Below are positions 1 through 7,080 of a stretch of 41,656 nt of DNA, in pieces. The notes beneath the pieces are model-generated. The model saw nothing but the letters and a program-made list of their open reading frames with translations, was not told where the DNA came from and did no database searches. This DNA comes from Lachnospiraceae bacterium. Its GTDB lineage: Bacteria; Bacillota; Clostridia; Lachnospirales; Lachnospiraceae. Within the stretch, counting starts at the first letter, position 1. Each line of letters begins with the position of its first letter. Where the stretch lies: NCBI GenBank assembly GCA_021770345.1, contig JAETRD010000023.1, positions 1 to 41,656 on the forward strand. Direction: 5' to 3'. The translations under genes were made by a program, and so were the position numbers.

Positions 1-124
1 TAGGAGGATTCGGCCAGACCTATTGCCTCACTCATTCTAACAGCTTAAGCAACAAGATGGATAATTCCTTACTGGCTGTAAGGGGTATTAACCATAAATA
101 CATTGTAGTAGGAGGAAGCCGATA
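1..124. other. Left edge, no gene recognised
   Basis: No convincing coding region, RNA gene or repeat is seen here. The only clear signal is the strong ribosome binding site TAGGAGGAAG at about 108-117, which serves the transporter starting at 125. The base composition matches the A+T-rich accessory segment that follows, so this is probably the tail of the same acquired segment. Confidence 0.5.
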
Positions 125-1465
125 ATGACTGAAACACAAAGAAATCCGTTGGCAAAAAATTTTAGCACGGTATCCCTTATCAAGTTTGCATTTCCAAGTA
201 TGGTTATGATGCTTTTTATGGGATTATATACCATAGTAGATACTGTTTTTATAGCTCGATTTGTAAACACAAACGCCCTGTCGTCTATCAATATCGTATG
301 TCCTGTTATAAACCTTATTGTTGGATTGGGGACAATGCTTGCAACAGGCGGAAGTGCTATTGTTGCGAAAAAAATGGGAAGCGGTAAATCCAAAGAAGCC
401 CGAAGCAACTTTACACTCATTATTATTACAGGTGTTATTATCGGCCTGGTTATTACTGCTATGGGGCTTTTGTTCATTGATAAAATTATCTGGGAATTGG
501 GTGCAAGTGAAGTCTTGTTTCCCTATTGCAAAGATTATCTGATGATACAGCTCCTTTTTGTTGTAGGAAATATCATGCAGGTTTTATATCAAAATCTTTT
601 TGTTACAGCAGGAAAACCGACTTTAGGACTTGTGCTTTCCATTTCAGCGGGCATTGCTAACATTGTTTTTGATTACATATTTATTGTTTTGATGCAGATG
701 GGAATAAAAGGAGCTGCACTTGGAACAGGCATCGGATATATGATACCAACGATTGTTGGAACGGTATTTTTTCTGACCCGAAAAAGTGAACTGCATTTTT
801 GTAAGCCCAAAATGGATATTTTAGTTTTGTTGAAAAGCTGTTCCAATGGTGCTTCTGAAATGGTAAGTCAGTTGGCAACTGCGGTAACTACATTTTTATT
901 CAATGCTACAATGATGAAACTGCTTGGCGAGGACGGCGTGGCAGCAATTACAGTTATCATATACTCGGGGTTCTTGCTGACAACACTTTACATAGGCTTT
1001 TCAATGGGCGTAGCTCCCGTAATAAGTTATAACTATGGAAGCGAAAATGTAAAGCAGTTAAAGAAAGTTGTTCGTATTTGTCTTGCTTTTGTAGCAGCTA
1101 TTTCGATTATGGTATTTTTGTTTTCATTTTTTGCAGGCGAAAATATTGCCAAGATATTTGCGGGAAATAATGAAAATGTTTTTGAAATTACAAAAATGGG
1201 ATTTGCTATTTTTTCCTTTGGTTTTCTGTTCTCTGGCTGTAATATTTTTTCCTCTGCTTTGTTTACAGCATTGTCAAACGGAAAAGTATCTGCAATTATC
1301 TCCTTTTTGCGGACATTCGGATTTATTACAGCTTTCCTTTTAATACTGCCAAGATTTTTGGATGTTACGGGCGTATGGTTAGCAATTCCCATCGCAGAAC
1401 TTCTTACACTTATACTGACGATAAGTTTGATAACCAAATACCGTAAACATTACAACTATTTATGA
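125..1465 (+). CDS. MATE family efflux transporter
   Basis: A 446-residue multidrug and toxin extrusion protein that would export drugs or metabolites by Na+ or H+ antiport across the cytoplasmic membrane. The whole protein is hydrophobic with about twelve membrane segments. The N-terminal half has the family-typical stretch ATGGSAIVAKKMGSGKSKEA after the second or third helix, and the length fits the family (about 440-460). The start has an excellent TAGGAGG eight bases upstream. The gene is much richer in A+T than the backbone genes after 5041 and is followed after 15 bases by a truncated Cys-rich KTR gene, a pairing typical of conjugative-transposon cargo. The family assignment is firm; the substrate cannot be read from sequence. 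Confidence 0.93.
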   Translation: MTETQRNPLAKNFSTVSLIKFAFPSMVMMLFMGLYTIVDTVFIARFVNTNALSSINIVCPVINLIVGLGTMLATGGSAIVAKKMGSGKSKEARSNFTLIIITGVIIGLVITAMGLLFIDKIIWELGASEVLFPYCKDYLMIQLLFVVGNIMQVLYQNLFVTAGKPTLGLVLSISAGIANIVFDYIFIVLMQMGIKGAALGTGIGYMIPTIVGTVFFLTRKSELHFCKPKMDILVLLKSCSNGASEMVSQLATAVTTFLFNATMMKLLGEDGVAAITVIIYSGFLLTTLYIGFSMGVAPVISYNYGSENVKQLKKVVRICLAFVAAISIMVFLFSFFAGENIAKIFAGNNENVFEITKMGFAIFSFGFLFSGCNIFSSALFTALSNGKVSAIISFLRTFGFITAFLLILPRFLDVTGVWLAIPIAELLTLILTISLITKYRKHYNYL

Positions 1466-1480
1466 AAGGCAGGTAGTAAA

Positions 1481-2047
1481 TTGGAACAAATAAAATGGCT
1501 ATTATGTCCTCTCTGCGGAAATAAAACACGCAATAAAATCAGAGAAGATACTATATTGAAAAACTATCCTCTTTATTGTCCGAAGTGCAAGCAGGAAGTT
1601 TTGATATGCTATAATACCCGTGAAAAAGCCGCACAGGTAGCGGAAAGACTCAAAGAGATGAAACTTAGCGCAGCAGCAAAAAAGGTGCAGGATGGCATAG
1701 AGGAGACACTCACCTATATGGACTTTCCCACACAGCATTGGACACGGATCCGGACCAACAATACCATCGAGCGGCTCAACCGGGAGATCAAACGCCGTAC
1801 AAAGGCGATTGGTGCTTTTCCGGACGGACAGAGCGCCCTTTCTGTTTATCAGTGTGCTAAGGAAAGCCATATACCATATACTACATTGTCAGATATTGTG
1901 AAAGGAAAAAACAGGATTGAAAAATGTACGGCAGAAACAATATACAAATTAGCGAGGACGCTTCATGTGACAATGGAAGAACTTTTGACAGTATCGGGAA
2001 AGCTTTTATCTTCTGGCTATGGTAGATTACTTAAGCAGGGAAAATGA
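1481..2047 (+). pseudogene. Chimeric ORF: KTR domain + IS256 transposase tail + HTH
   Basis: This 188-codon open frame is a fusion of three unrelated pieces. Residues 1-42 match the small cysteine-rich KTR proteins of mobile elements (CPLCGNKTR and CPKC, a zinc-ribbon-like pair). Residues about 46-120 match the C-terminus of IS256/Mutator transposases (HWTRIRTNNTIERLNREIKR and FPDG). Residues 121-170 are a helix-turn-helix domain (SVYQCAKESHIPYTTLSDIV). After that the frame runs into an out-of-frame copy of the HTH gene's C-terminal region and stops. The start has GGCAGG upstream and lies 15 bases after the MATE gene. I infer successive insertion and deletion events. A functional fused protein is unlikely, although the frame is open. 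Confidence 0.75.
1607..1840 (+). mobile_element. IS256-family transposase 3' remnant
   Basis: About 78 codons encode the conserved C-terminal part of a Mutator/IS256 transposase, including the stretch around TRIRTNNTIERLNREIKRRT and the terminal FPDG. The catalytic DDE residues and both terminal inverted repeats are missing. It is bounded on the left by KTR-protein sequence and on the right by HTH-regulator sequence, so only an internal slice of the element survives. The boundaries are judged from protein similarity and could be off by a few codons. Confidence 0.75.
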
Positions 2048-2237
2048 ACTTCCATTGTGTAATGATTATGAAGATATAAGGAACTGTAAGCTGTCGGAGA
2101 CAGTATATCCAAGGGATGTCGTTCTTGCTGCAAAACGGGATCATTCCCTTGATAAGAAAGAACAATGTCCGAAAGAAGCGATTCCTGAATTTTTGAGGTT
2201 TAATATTATAGAAAGTGAGATAAGGAATGTCTGTTAA
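1841..2237 (+). pseudogene. Broken HTH regulator with frameshifting internal deletion
   Basis: An N-terminal helix-turn-helix (about 1841-1990) is read in the frame of the chimeric ORF. The matching C-terminal part continues in another frame from about 1992: YRESFYLLAMVDYLSRENEL and onward to FLRFNIIESEIRNVC, ending at 2237. In intact relatives known to me these two parts belong to one protein separated by a few dozen residues. The present arrangement therefore looks like an internal deletion near 1985-1995 that also changed the frame. The natural 5' end was lost at the IS256 junction. An ATG at 2019 could translate 72 residues of the tail, but I see no good ribosome site for it. Confidence 0.65.
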
Positions 2238-2415
2238 GAAAGATGGAAGCATGAAGAGAACGATATCTTTGCTGTCAGCCGGTATCGGAATCATTGCCGT
2301 GGGCGCTGCACTGGGAATTCATATGAGAATAAGGAGAAACCGGCAGGCGACATTTACGATTATCGGAAATGCCGACGGACCGACCAGCGTATTTCTTGCC
2401 GGGAAATTTCGATGA
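2227..2415 (+). CDS. Membrane micro-protein with NADGPTS motif
   Basis: A 62-residue product (or 54 residues from the ATG at 2251). It has a short basic start, one hydrophobic segment (about residues 13-30), a basic stop-transfer (RIRRNR) and the C-terminal tail TIIGNADGPTSVFLAGKFR. That tail closely resembles the GGADGPTS motif of the beta subunit of sodium-pumping decarboxylases, but everything else of that roughly 400-residue subunit is absent. Small proteins with this tail recur in Clostridia and are often mislabelled as decarboxylase subunits; their function is unknown. The 5' end overlaps the broken HTH gene by 11 bases. The first motif Gly is replaced by Asn here. Confidence 0.6.
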   Translation: MSVKKDGSMKRTISLLSAGIGIIAVGAALGIHMRIRRNRQATFTIIGNADGPTSVFLAGKFR

Positions 2416-2431
2416 AGTAAAAAAGATGCCT

Positions 2432-2459
2432 TTTCCATATACTAAATATGTAGTATAAT
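2432..2459 (+). promoter_or_regulatory. Promoter upstream of the ATPase gene
   Basis: TTTCCA, a 16-base spacer and a perfect TATAAT at 2454-2459, about 100 bases before the start at 2561. The untranslated leader that follows contains an 8-base-pair hairpin (ATGCAGGA 2467-2474 with TCCTGCAT 2485-2492). Confidence 0.55.
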
Positions 2460-2560
2460 GATCAATATGCAGGAAAACGGATCATCCTGCATGTATAGGT
2501 CTGCGGTATGGGCAGTTTTAGTTACTCACACCGTAAAGTTACGAAAGGCATGGGATTCAT

Positions 2561-4297
2561 ATGCAGAATAAATATGCGGATAAGAAAAGCAGCGCCGAGA
2601 GGGAGCGGCAGAGGGAAGAACTGAGAACAAGCTACAGGGAAGATTTTCGGCAGTGTAAACAGGTGTTCCCGCCTATAAATGCGATAGAGGAGTATCTGGG
2701 GGAACTGGATGCAGATATAGAGTGGGGAAATGACAAGGACGGTGCGATCAAACGCTTTCTGGATACGGAAGCGTATCAGAAATTTTCTTCAGACAAGTAT
2801 ATTGTATTGATCGGGCGGACGGGAACCGGAAAAAGCTCTATATTAAACAGGTTCAGCTATGCGGTAAAAAGCGGAGAAATCAAAAAATATCAAACGGTGA
2901 TTAATATTCGGTTTGAACAGCTTTTTGCGACGCTTACGATGTTTCATGTAGAGCATGAAACAGCAATTCATTATCTGCTGAGGGATTTTATTGACATCAT
3001 AGTGAAGCTTTTTATTGTACAGGAATTGGTGAGAGGAGCCGACGGGACACAGGAATCCGGAGAATTATCGAATTTTCTGGAAGATCGGGCAATCACGGAC
3101 GGGACGGATATCATTGGCAGAATGTGTGGGGAACTGCATAATATTCATCGGACAAACAGTCAGATGGACGCTGCGATTATGGAAGTGAAGAACATGTATT
3201 CCTTTAAGGAGATTGCGCCGGTACAGAAAGAATTCCTTTCCGCGTTAAAGGATAAAAATATTGTGGTTCTGGCAGACAGCATGGACTATTATGATGTCGG
3301 CAGGAAAAAAGAGATTATGATTGTAAAGGCGCTGGTGGAAAAAGCCTTTGATTATTGCAACAGCTTCAGCGAGAACCATATATTAATGAAGATTGCGATC
3401 CCGTCCGAGATTTATACACATGTGATTGTGGGAGTTGCAGACAAAAAGCAGAATAAGGTTATCGCGATTGAGTGGAGATATAAGGATATCATCCGAATGC
3501 TTGCAATTAAAATTTTTTACTTTTTCCGTCACAGCGATTACGAATTTGCATATGAATTTCTGGAGAAATACAAACTGACGGATTTTTATGACTACAACAA
3601 GGCATTGGACTTTTTGCATCTGATGCTCCCGCAGAATTGTTGCGCGAGCATACCGTTATGTTTTGAGACGCTTCCTTATTGCATTCGCCATACGCAGAAA
3701 AAACCGCGTCAGATTATTAAAATATTCAATTCTTTTATTGATAAAATCTGCAGTGAAAAGGATTTTCGTTTTTTTCACCGCAACAGTGATACGATTTGTG
3801 ATTTTATACATAAGACGCAGGGCGATATCATAAAGGATGCGCTAAATATGTACAACAATTCCGCGGGAGGAAAGATTCTGCCGATTGTGACAAGTGTTTT
3901 AAAAAACAAGCGGAATTTTATGACGGAGAGAGAATTTAAAAATGCGCTCAAGGATGGGGCGAGTGTTTTCGGGCCGGAACAGATGAATGAAAGTGATGTG
4001 GAACAGATTCTGATTGAAAGCGGGATGGTAGGACAGGTTTATCAGGAAGGATATGTGGAGAGGGGAAACGACTTGTTTCAGAATAATCATGTCCTTAAGG
4101 TATGTATCGCCGCGTTTGAGTATCAGATCAAAGATACGTTAAGCTTTGGGAGAAATGACATCTATGTGCTGCATCCTATGTGTTATGAGTATTTTGCAAA
4201 TATAATCGACTATAATGCACTGGTCTATCCGACGCCTGCTGACGATGCCGACGACAATGTGATCGAAAAGATTAATTCTGCAAATTCTATTTTTTGA
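2561..4297 (+). CDS. STAND-like P-loop ATPase of unknown function
   Basis: A 578-residue soluble protein. A Walker A loop GRTGTGKS lies at residues 85-92 and a plausible Walker B at about 234-241 (IVVLADSMD). A sensor-like strand KIAIPSEIY (about 277-285) and a conserved-looking IEWRYKDI block at 303-310 follow, a pattern I associate with Sll1717-type or STAND-like bacterial ATPases. The last 80 residues look like a winged-helix region (VLHPMCYEYF). The N-terminus is highly charged. It is 17 bases upstream of a two-helix membrane protein, so the two are probably co-transcribed. The A+T-rich composition and neighbours suggest an acquired module. A role in phage defence or stress sensing is only a guess; no nuclease or other effector domain is recognisable. 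Confidence 0.75.
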   Translation: MQNKYADKKSSAERERQREELRTSYREDFRQCKQVFPPINAIEEYLGELDADIEWGNDKDGAIKRFLDTEAYQKFSSDKYIVLIGRTGTGKSSILNRFSYAVKSGEIKKYQTVINIRFEQLFATLTMFHVEHETAIHYLLRDFIDIIVKLFIVQELVRGADGTQESGELSNFLEDRAITDGTDIIGRMCGELHNIHRTNSQMDAAIMEVKNMYSFKEIAPVQKEFLSALKDKNIVVLADSMDYYDVGRKKEIMIVKALVEKAFDYCNSFSENHILMKIAIPSEIYTHVIVGVADKKQNKVIAIEWRYKDIIRMLAIKIFYFFRHSDYEFAYEFLEKYKLTDFYDYNKALDFLHLMLPQNCCASIPLCFETLPYCIRHTQKKPRQIIKIFNSFIDKICSEKDFRFFHRNSDTICDFIHKTQGDIIKDALNMYNNSAGGKILPIVTSVLKNKRNFMTEREFKNALKDGASVFGPEQMNESDVEQILIESGMVGQVYQEGYVERGNDLFQNNHVLKVCIAAFEYQIKDTLSFGRNDIYVLHPMCYEYFANIIDYNALVYPTPADDADDNVIEKINSANSIF

Positions 4298-4314
4298 CGG
4301 GAAGAGAATGAGGC

Positions 4315-4965
4315 ATGAAGAATTGGATAAAACAATATAAAGCAGCGTTGATGGCGGCAATCTTTGTTGTTTTTGCCGGGGTTCCGTTTCTGATTCACTG
4401 TCTGTTTAAACTGGATTCGCGGTATGATTTCTTTGTTGCAGAGTGGAGCGCAGGAGAATTTCTGCAGTATTACGGAGCGCTGTTGGCATTCTGTTCTTCT
4501 GTGGTCTTAAGTCTGCTTGCACTCTGGCAGAACGAGGTGATAAGGGAGGAATCAAATAAACATACGCAGCTGCTGGAACATATGGAAATAAAAAGCAAAA
4601 TGCCGTTGTTTGATGTCAGATACAAATCGCAGGAGTTGCATGGTCGTTGCCATAACGCAAAAGCAGAGATTACGAACATATCCGAAAATGTTGCGCTTGC
4701 GCTGCGGATTCGAGATGTATATCTGAGCAATAATGAGACGAAAAAAACCTGGGATATTCCGGAGTATACAAGGGAAATTCTGACGCCCGGGAATGTGTGG
4801 GAGATAGACCTGAAAAACCCGTTTCTCACGAAAGACGACAGCATTTGTTTTTATATGACATGCAGAGACCTATATGAAAATGATTTACGGTTTAAGGTGC
4901 TTGGGGATTATAACAGCCAGAAAAATACCATAGAATTTCAGATTCTTGAGGCTGCAGATCATTGA
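4315..4965 (+). CDS. Two-helix membrane protein with C-terminal soluble domain
   Basis: A 216-residue protein not assigned to a named family. Two membrane helices lie at about residues 13-32 and 48-67, followed by a short charged amphipathic stretch (about 70-92). A soluble domain of about 120 residues is rich in predicted beta strands (PLFDVRYKSQ, ALALRIRDVYL, SICFYMTCRDLY). The arrangement resembles small bitopic partner proteins of bacterial ATPase modules, in which the membrane part may be the effector. It follows the ATPase gene by 17 bases and no other gene shares the transcript, so a functional pair is likely. The ATG at 4315 has only a weak, closely spaced GAGG. Confidence 0.65.
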   Translation: MKNWIKQYKAALMAAIFVVFAGVPFLIHCLFKLDSRYDFFVAEWSAGEFLQYYGALLAFCSSVVLSLLALWQNEVIREESNKHTQLLEHMEIKSKMPLFDVRYKSQELHGRCHNAKAEITNISENVALALRIRDVYLSNNETKKTWDIPEYTREILTPGNVWEIDLKNPFLTKDDSICFYMTCRDLYENDLRFKVLGDYNSQKNTIEFQILEAADH

Positions 4966-4967
4966 CC

Positions 4968-4985
4968 GAAAGATGTGCATCTTTC
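4968..4985. repeat. 18-bp near-perfect palindrome
   Basis: GAAAGATG and CATCTTTC flank a two-base centre directly after the stop of the membrane-protein gene. No T-tract follows, so it is a poor intrinsic terminator. It may be an RNA 3' hairpin or a protein-binding site, and it lies where composition switches from A+T-rich to the G+C-richer backbone. Confidence 0.45.
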
Positions 4986-5040
4986 CCGGGTCCGCTTCAT
5001 AGAATGACAGTGTAAAAGCGGATTGTGTCAGGAGAGCAAA

Positions 5041-5892
5041 ATGCGGGAATTTGTGAGAGAAGTGCTTCGTGGTGTCGCGATCGGTGTCGCAAATGTGATA
5101 CCCGGGGTCAGCGGCGGGACAATGATGGTTTCGATGGGGATCTATCCGAACGTGATCGGGGCTGTGACCGGCGTGTTTTCGGACTGGCGGCGCAGTGTGC
5201 GGATTCTGTTTCCGTACGCGGCGGGAATGGGAATCGGTGTGATCTGCTTTTCCTTTCTGGCAGAATATTTTTTTGAGACCTTCCCGCTTCAGACTGCGCT
5301 TTTGTTCCTCGGGCTGATACTGGGAGGCATCCCGCTTCTTTTGCCGAAGGTGAGCGGAGCGCGGCCGAATGCTGCGGAGGCGGCGCTGTTTCTGATTTTT
5401 TTTGCGCTGATTCTGTGGACGCAGTCGTTCGGAGCGGGGGAGCCGGGAGAATTTTCCTCCGGACTGACTGCGGGGACGGCAAAGCTGTTCGGAGTCGGAG
5501 CGTTAGCGGCGGCCACGATGGTGATCCCCGGAGTCAGCGGGTCGATGATTCTGATGGCGCTGGGGTATTATATGCCGGTGCTTGGCTGTATCAACACGTT
5601 TCTGGCGTCCGTGGCGTCGCTTGACTGGAATACGACCGCGGAGTGCCTTTGGGTGCTGGCACCGTTCGGAGCGGGGGTGGTTCTCGGTATTTTTGGGATT
5701 GCAAAAGTGGTCGAATATTTTCTCGGGCGCTGGGAGCGTTTATCCTATTTTGCGATACTGGGTCTGGTCGCGGCGTCCCCTGTGGCGGTGTTTGGCCCGC
5801 TGACGATGGAGCGCGGCGGAATAGCGGATATTTTGACGGGAGCGGCGCTGTTTCTGGTAGGAATATTTCTTTCCGCAAGGCTTGGAACATAG
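5041..5892 (+). CDS. DUF368 protein, PopT-type undecaprenyl-phosphate translocase
   Basis: A 283-residue integral membrane protein of the DUF368 family, members of which have been shown to recycle undecaprenyl phosphate across the membrane for cell-wall synthesis. The two family signature loops are both present: NVIPGVSGGTMM near the N-terminus and MVIPGVSGSMIL in the second half, reflecting an internal duplication, with about eight hydrophobic segments between and after them. I chose the ATG at 5041 because TCAGGAG precedes it by a proper distance; a TTG at 5023 would add six residues without a ribosome site. It is followed by an intrinsic terminator, so it is probably monocistronic. UppS, which makes the undecaprenyl chain, is encoded about 4 kb downstream. 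Confidence 0.88.
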   Translation: MREFVREVLRGVAIGVANVIPGVSGGTMMVSMGIYPNVIGAVTGVFSDWRRSVRILFPYAAGMGIGVICFSFLAEYFFETFPLQTALLFLGLILGGIPLLLPKVSGARPNAAEAALFLIFFALILWTQSFGAGEPGEFSSGLTAGTAKLFGVGALAAATMVIPGVSGSMILMALGYYMPVLGCINTFLASVASLDWNTTAECLWVLAPFGAGVVLGIFGIAKVVEYFLGRWERLSYFAILGLVAASPVAVFGPLTMERGGIADILTGAALFLVGIFLSARLGT

Positions 5893-5936
5893 ATGTTTCC
5901 CGCGAAAAACGGAAATAGTCAGAAAACGACATATAT

Positions 5937-5974
5937 AGCGCAAAAAAATCAAACGATTTTTTTGCGCTTTTTTC
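5937..5974 (+). terminator. Rho-independent terminator
   Basis: A 13-base-pair perfect stem (gcgcaaaaaaatc, loop aaac, gatttttttgcgc) at 5938-5967 is followed by six T residues. It ends the DUF368 transcript and insulates the next promoter. Confidence 0.92.
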
Positions 5975-5975
5975 T

Positions 5976-6002
5976 TTGAAAAATAGAAAAATGTGTTACA
6001 AT
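5976..6002 (+). promoter_or_regulatory. Promoter of polysaccharide deacetylase gene
   Basis: TTGAAA (5976-5981), a 15-base spacer and TACAAT (5997-6002) stand immediately after the terminator and 34 bases before the start codon. The spacer is shorter than ideal. The promoter may also drive the bactofilin and the pyrH operon, because no terminator is seen before polC ends. Confidence 0.5.
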
Positions 6003-6035
6003 AGATAAGTATTAAGATTAAGTTGGGGGTTTTAC

Positions 6036-7028
6036 ATGCAGGATAAAGACTCGGAAGCACTTCGCAATCAGCGCAGACGAAGAAAGCGAATCGGAAGAAT
6101 AAAGAGCGCGATTGTTTTTCTCATAGCGGGATGGATGATTCTTTCCATGATTCTGATGATTTGCCTGTTTGCAAAGATATCACAGCTGGAACGAAATTTA
6201 GAACGATATGACACGGAATGGAACGAACGGCAGGAAGGCGGCCTGACGGACCGGAAGACGGACGGCAGTGGTTCGACCGAACCGATTGACGGGGCATCGA
6301 CGGAGGTGCCTGGGGAGACGGCGTATGCGGCGCCGCCGCTGACCGGGGTTGCGGACGCGTGGAATCTTGCGGAGGAAGGGGACGTGCATAAGGTATATCT
6401 GACATTTGACGACGGCCCCTCGGAATATACCGGAGAAATTTTGGACATCCTCGCCGAATACGGCGTCAAGGCGACGTTTTTTGTGGTCGGCAGTGAGGAG
6501 GAAGGCGCCGGGGAGGCTTATCGCCGGATCGCGGAGGAAGGTCATACGCTCGGCATGCACTCTTATTCAAATAAATACAGCGTGATTTACCAGTCTCAGG
6601 AGGCTTTTGTGGAGGACTACGGGAAGCTGCACGATTATCTTCTGGCAGAAACCGGCGTGGATGTGAAGTATTACCGGTTTCCTGGAGGAAGCAGCAACCA
6701 GATCAGCAATGTACCGATGGCGGAACTGATTCATTACCTGAATGAGCAGGGCGTTGTCTATTACGACTGGAATGTGACATCGGGAGATGCGGCGGCAGCG
6801 TTTACCGCGGAGGAAATTGTTGAAAAAGTGACTGGAGACGTGGCAAAATACAAGACATCGGTGGTACTTTTGCATGATGCGGACGGTAAGCAGACGACGG
6901 TGGAGGCTTTAAGGCCGCTGATTGAAGCTTTGCAGGCGATGGGAGCTGAGATTCTGCCGATTGATGCCGATACGGATGTGATTCAGTATGTCAGGGCAGA
7001 CAGTGCAGAACAGACAGGGGGCAATTAA
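6036..7028 (+). CDS. Membrane-anchored polysaccharide deacetylase (CE4/NodB)
   Basis: A 330-residue protein with a basic N-terminus, one membrane helix at about residues 24-46, a Ser/Thr/Pro/Gly-rich linker (60-115) and an extracellular NodB domain. It would deacetylate N-acetyl groups of peptidoglycan or another wall polymer. Motif 1 TFDDGPS carries D125/D126. Motif 3 is RFPGG at 214. Motif 4 is YYDWN with D244. Motif 5 is LLHD with H280. Motif 2 reads GMHSYSNKY: H175 is present, but the position of the usual second zinc-binding His is Asn179. The start at 6036 has a GGGGG ribosome site. Wall-related neighbours (PopT, bactofilin) support an envelope role. Confidence 0.88.
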   Translation: MQDKDSEALRNQRRRRKRIGRIKSAIVFLIAGWMILSMILMICLFAKISQLERNLERYDTEWNERQEGGLTDRKTDGSGSTEPIDGASTEVPGETAYAAPPLTGVADAWNLAEEGDVHKVYLTFDDGPSEYTGEILDILAEYGVKATFFVVGSEEEGAGEAYRRIAEEGHTLGMHSYSNKYSVIYQSQEAFVEDYGKLHDYLLAETGVDVKYYRFPGGSSNQISNVPMAELIHYLNEQGVVYYDWNVTSGDAAAAFTAEEIVEKVTGDVAKYKTSVVLLHDADGKQTTVEALRPLIEALQAMGAEILPIDADTDVIQYVRADSAEQTGGN

Positions 7029-7080
7029 GCAAAAGTTGAAAATAAAATTCGTACACTGAGAAAGGAGCATGGTCAAAAAC

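Noticed and set aside
2227-2415. Annotation as oxaloacetate decarboxylase beta subunit
   Set aside because: Only about 15 residues resemble that roughly 400-residue membrane protein; the catalytic and transport core is absent.
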